64,000 bases of DNA from Blasia pusilla (lineage: Eukaryota > Marchantiophyta > Marchantiopsida > Blasiales). A program made the translations under genes and the position numbers. The stretch is taken from the NCBI GenBank assembly GCA_050084515.1, contig CM114272.1, positions 20,150,001-20,214,000 on the forward strand. Direction: 5' to 3'. Below, piece after piece: positions 62,664 through 64,000 of this stretch (position 1 is the stretch's first letter; every line of letters starts with the position of its first letter). The notes under the pieces were generated by a model. The model worked only from the letters and a program-made list of their open reading frames with translations. It made no database searches and was not told the origin of the DNA.

Positions 62664-63616
62664 AGGTGGGGAAGTGCAAGGCTTGGTCTCCATTAGGCCT
62701 ACGTGATGATCTACATTTACCCGACGGCTTCTTGCGACCTGTCGGAGGGCTTCGAGTCTTGGGAGTACCGCTCGGGAGCCAGGACTTTGTATCGACTTTC
62801 GTGGCAGCGGCTCTTACCGAGGATCTTCTCCACGTTGATGATCTTACGAGGATTGGTGACCCTCAAGTCGCCTTCGGCATTCTCTCTTCTTGTTTTGCTC
62901 GAGACCTGGTTACCTCACTAGAACTGCGGACATCTAGTCACCTTTCTTCCCTATATAGATCCTTTGATAGGAAGCTCATGCAGGTGTTTGGGGATCTTCT
63001 AGGACCCGGCTCCTTAGAGTGCCCCATGGGGAGTTAGCTCAGAGAGACAGGCCTCTTGGCGATTTCTTTTGGTGGAGTAGGTCTTCTCTCGACCGAGTTA
63101 GTGGCGCCCTCCGCTTTTTTAGGGAGTTGGGCCATAGTGGCACCCCTCCTTTGCTCCCGATTTTTGGTTAGAGATAGACCGCTCCTTCTACACTACGTCT
63201 CCCAGGTCGAGGATGGCTCTTTCCCACTTCAGTCTTCACTCACGACTTGTAGAGATTCCCTTCGAGTTGAGGCCGAGCGGTTCTCCCCACTTTCTCCTCC
63301 TTAGTTACCTCCGGTCGTCCTGGGCTCCAATCTTCCTTGATGGAAGCCCACTTTGAGGCAGTTTTTAGAGGCACTATGTCCGACGGGAATATCCCCATGG
63401 AGGTTAGGGCCCGATTCGCTCTTGCTCCGGAAAGGGGCAGGCTCATGGGTAGGGGCGCCCCTTCTCCAGGCTTTCAGACGCACCACTTACCTATACCACG
63501 ATGCGGTTCCGCTTTGGGCCTCCCCAACCATCGGTGGTTGGTTCGACACATTGCGAGTGTCGCCGAGCCCGATCCACTTGGTGTGCATTTGGCACGCAGT
63601 TGTCCGATTGGGGTGA
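62606..63616 (+). pseudogene. LINE-like element, post-RT region
   Basis: Frame 62606-63037: VGKCKAWSPLGL, LRVLGVPLGSQDF, DDLTRIGDPQVAFGIL; then 63056-63304 (FGGVGLLSTELVAPSAFLGSW) and 63337-63616 (ARFALAPERG, AGSWVGAPLLQAF). These segments follow RT in this element family (thumb and connector). A frame change or stop stands between each. Confidence 0.8.
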
Positions 63617-63749
63617 GAGGATAGCCACTCACGATGCAAAGGCGGGATATCATGTTCAGATTGCTCGGGAGAGTGGCTTCCATGTGCAGAGAGAGAGGCA
63701 CTACTCCTCATGCGGGATTCCCTCATTCGTGCCGATCTCTACATGACAC

Positions 63750-64000
63750 GTGAGGTGAGGTGGTTGTGGCGGACGTGGTAGTCACAGATCCTACGCGGGA
63801 GGCGGTCTGCGAGCCCAAGTGGTGGCCCAAGGGCGAATGCTACAAGGAGCGGCGGCGGCGGGCGGCGGCGGCGGCGGCGGCGAAGAAGACATATATCTAT
63901 CGACTACACGAGGGACACATCTTCATCCCCCCGGCCATAGAGATGTATGGGGCTATGGGGGAGAGGTTCGACTGCGTTCACGGATGCGCCCATCATCTCC
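63750..64000 (+). pseudogene. LINE-like element, C-terminal nuclease-like domain (partial)
   Basis: Open to the window end, without a stop. It reads VVVADVVVTDPTREAV, an Arg/Ala stretch from a CGG repeat (63850-63883), then IFIPPAIEMYGAMGERF. The D-x-V-V-x-D-P-T pattern followed by AIE resembles a restriction-endonuclease-like (PD-D/E-xK) domain, as at the C-terminus of some early-branching non-LTR elements. That assignment is inference. Confidence 0.55.

Larger units (their letters stand above)
60620..64000 (+). mobile_element. Non-LTR retroelement, frameshifted, runs off the right edge
   Basis: GC-rich LINE-like element on the plus strand. Pre-RT region 61245-61565 (DPMDELSWYLLLLLPRWCL); RT at 61.67-62.66 kb with a frameshift before the ADD box; post-RT region 62.6-63.6 kb; and a C-terminal domain from ~63.75 kb to the end. 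The left boundary is unclear. I recognise this as a family seen in plant genomes but cannot name its clade by eye. Confidence 0.82.

Overview
This is nuclear DNA from a plant (streptophyte). The evidence is an exon-rich, long-intron gene with GT..AG introns, a telo-box near its start, and dense nested transposons of plant type (Copia, Gypsy, CACTA with TNP2/DUF4218/DUF4216 domains, Helitron, LINE). A non-seed plant (fern, lycophyte or bryophyte) is my guess; the sequence does not settle it.

Layout. (1) 1-7.5 kb: a young but coding-defective Copia retrotransposon (2023-6895, minus strand, TSD TGGTG) inside a unit bounded by two almost identical 339-bp direct repeats (1250-1588, 7150-7488). (2) 7.57-21.74 kb, minus strand: the only clear host gene, a DIS3/RRP44-family 3'-5' exoribonuclease most like the DIS3L branch. 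I could chain 23 exons with consistent phases (832 codons); the last ~200 residues are missing from the chain and are either left of the window or lost. Its intron 12 holds a dead LINE and a dispersed repeat. (3) 23.2-38.8 kb, plus strand: a decayed Helitron split at 26455/36104 by Gypsy copy A (26456-36103, minus). (4) 38.8-39.6 kb: LTR-like repeats. (5) 39.4-43.24 plus 55.64-~59.4 kb: Gypsy copy B (minus), interrupted by a 12.4-kb CACTA transposon (43245-55636, 3-bp TSD ACC). (6) 60-64 kb: a GC-rich zone and a frameshifted non-LTR retroelement (plus) running off the right edge.

The most interesting system is the Gypsy family represented by copies A and B. Its order is gag (with zinc knuckle), protease, DNA cytosine-5 methyltransferase, reverse transcriptase, RNase H, integrase, PHD finger. 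The methyltransferase lies between protease and RT and shows motifs I, IV, VI, VIII and a C-terminal IX/X-like part; the PHD finger is the last domain of the polyprotein. One element thus carries a DNA-methylation writer and a putative chromatin reader. Both copies are now broken, partly by C-to-T stop mutations within methyltransferase motifs, and the CACTA element landed within the methyltransferase of copy B.

Relative ages from nesting: Helitron is older than Gypsy A; Gypsy B is older than the CACTA; the Copia is recent (its LTRs appear identical except for one 14-bp tandem unit).
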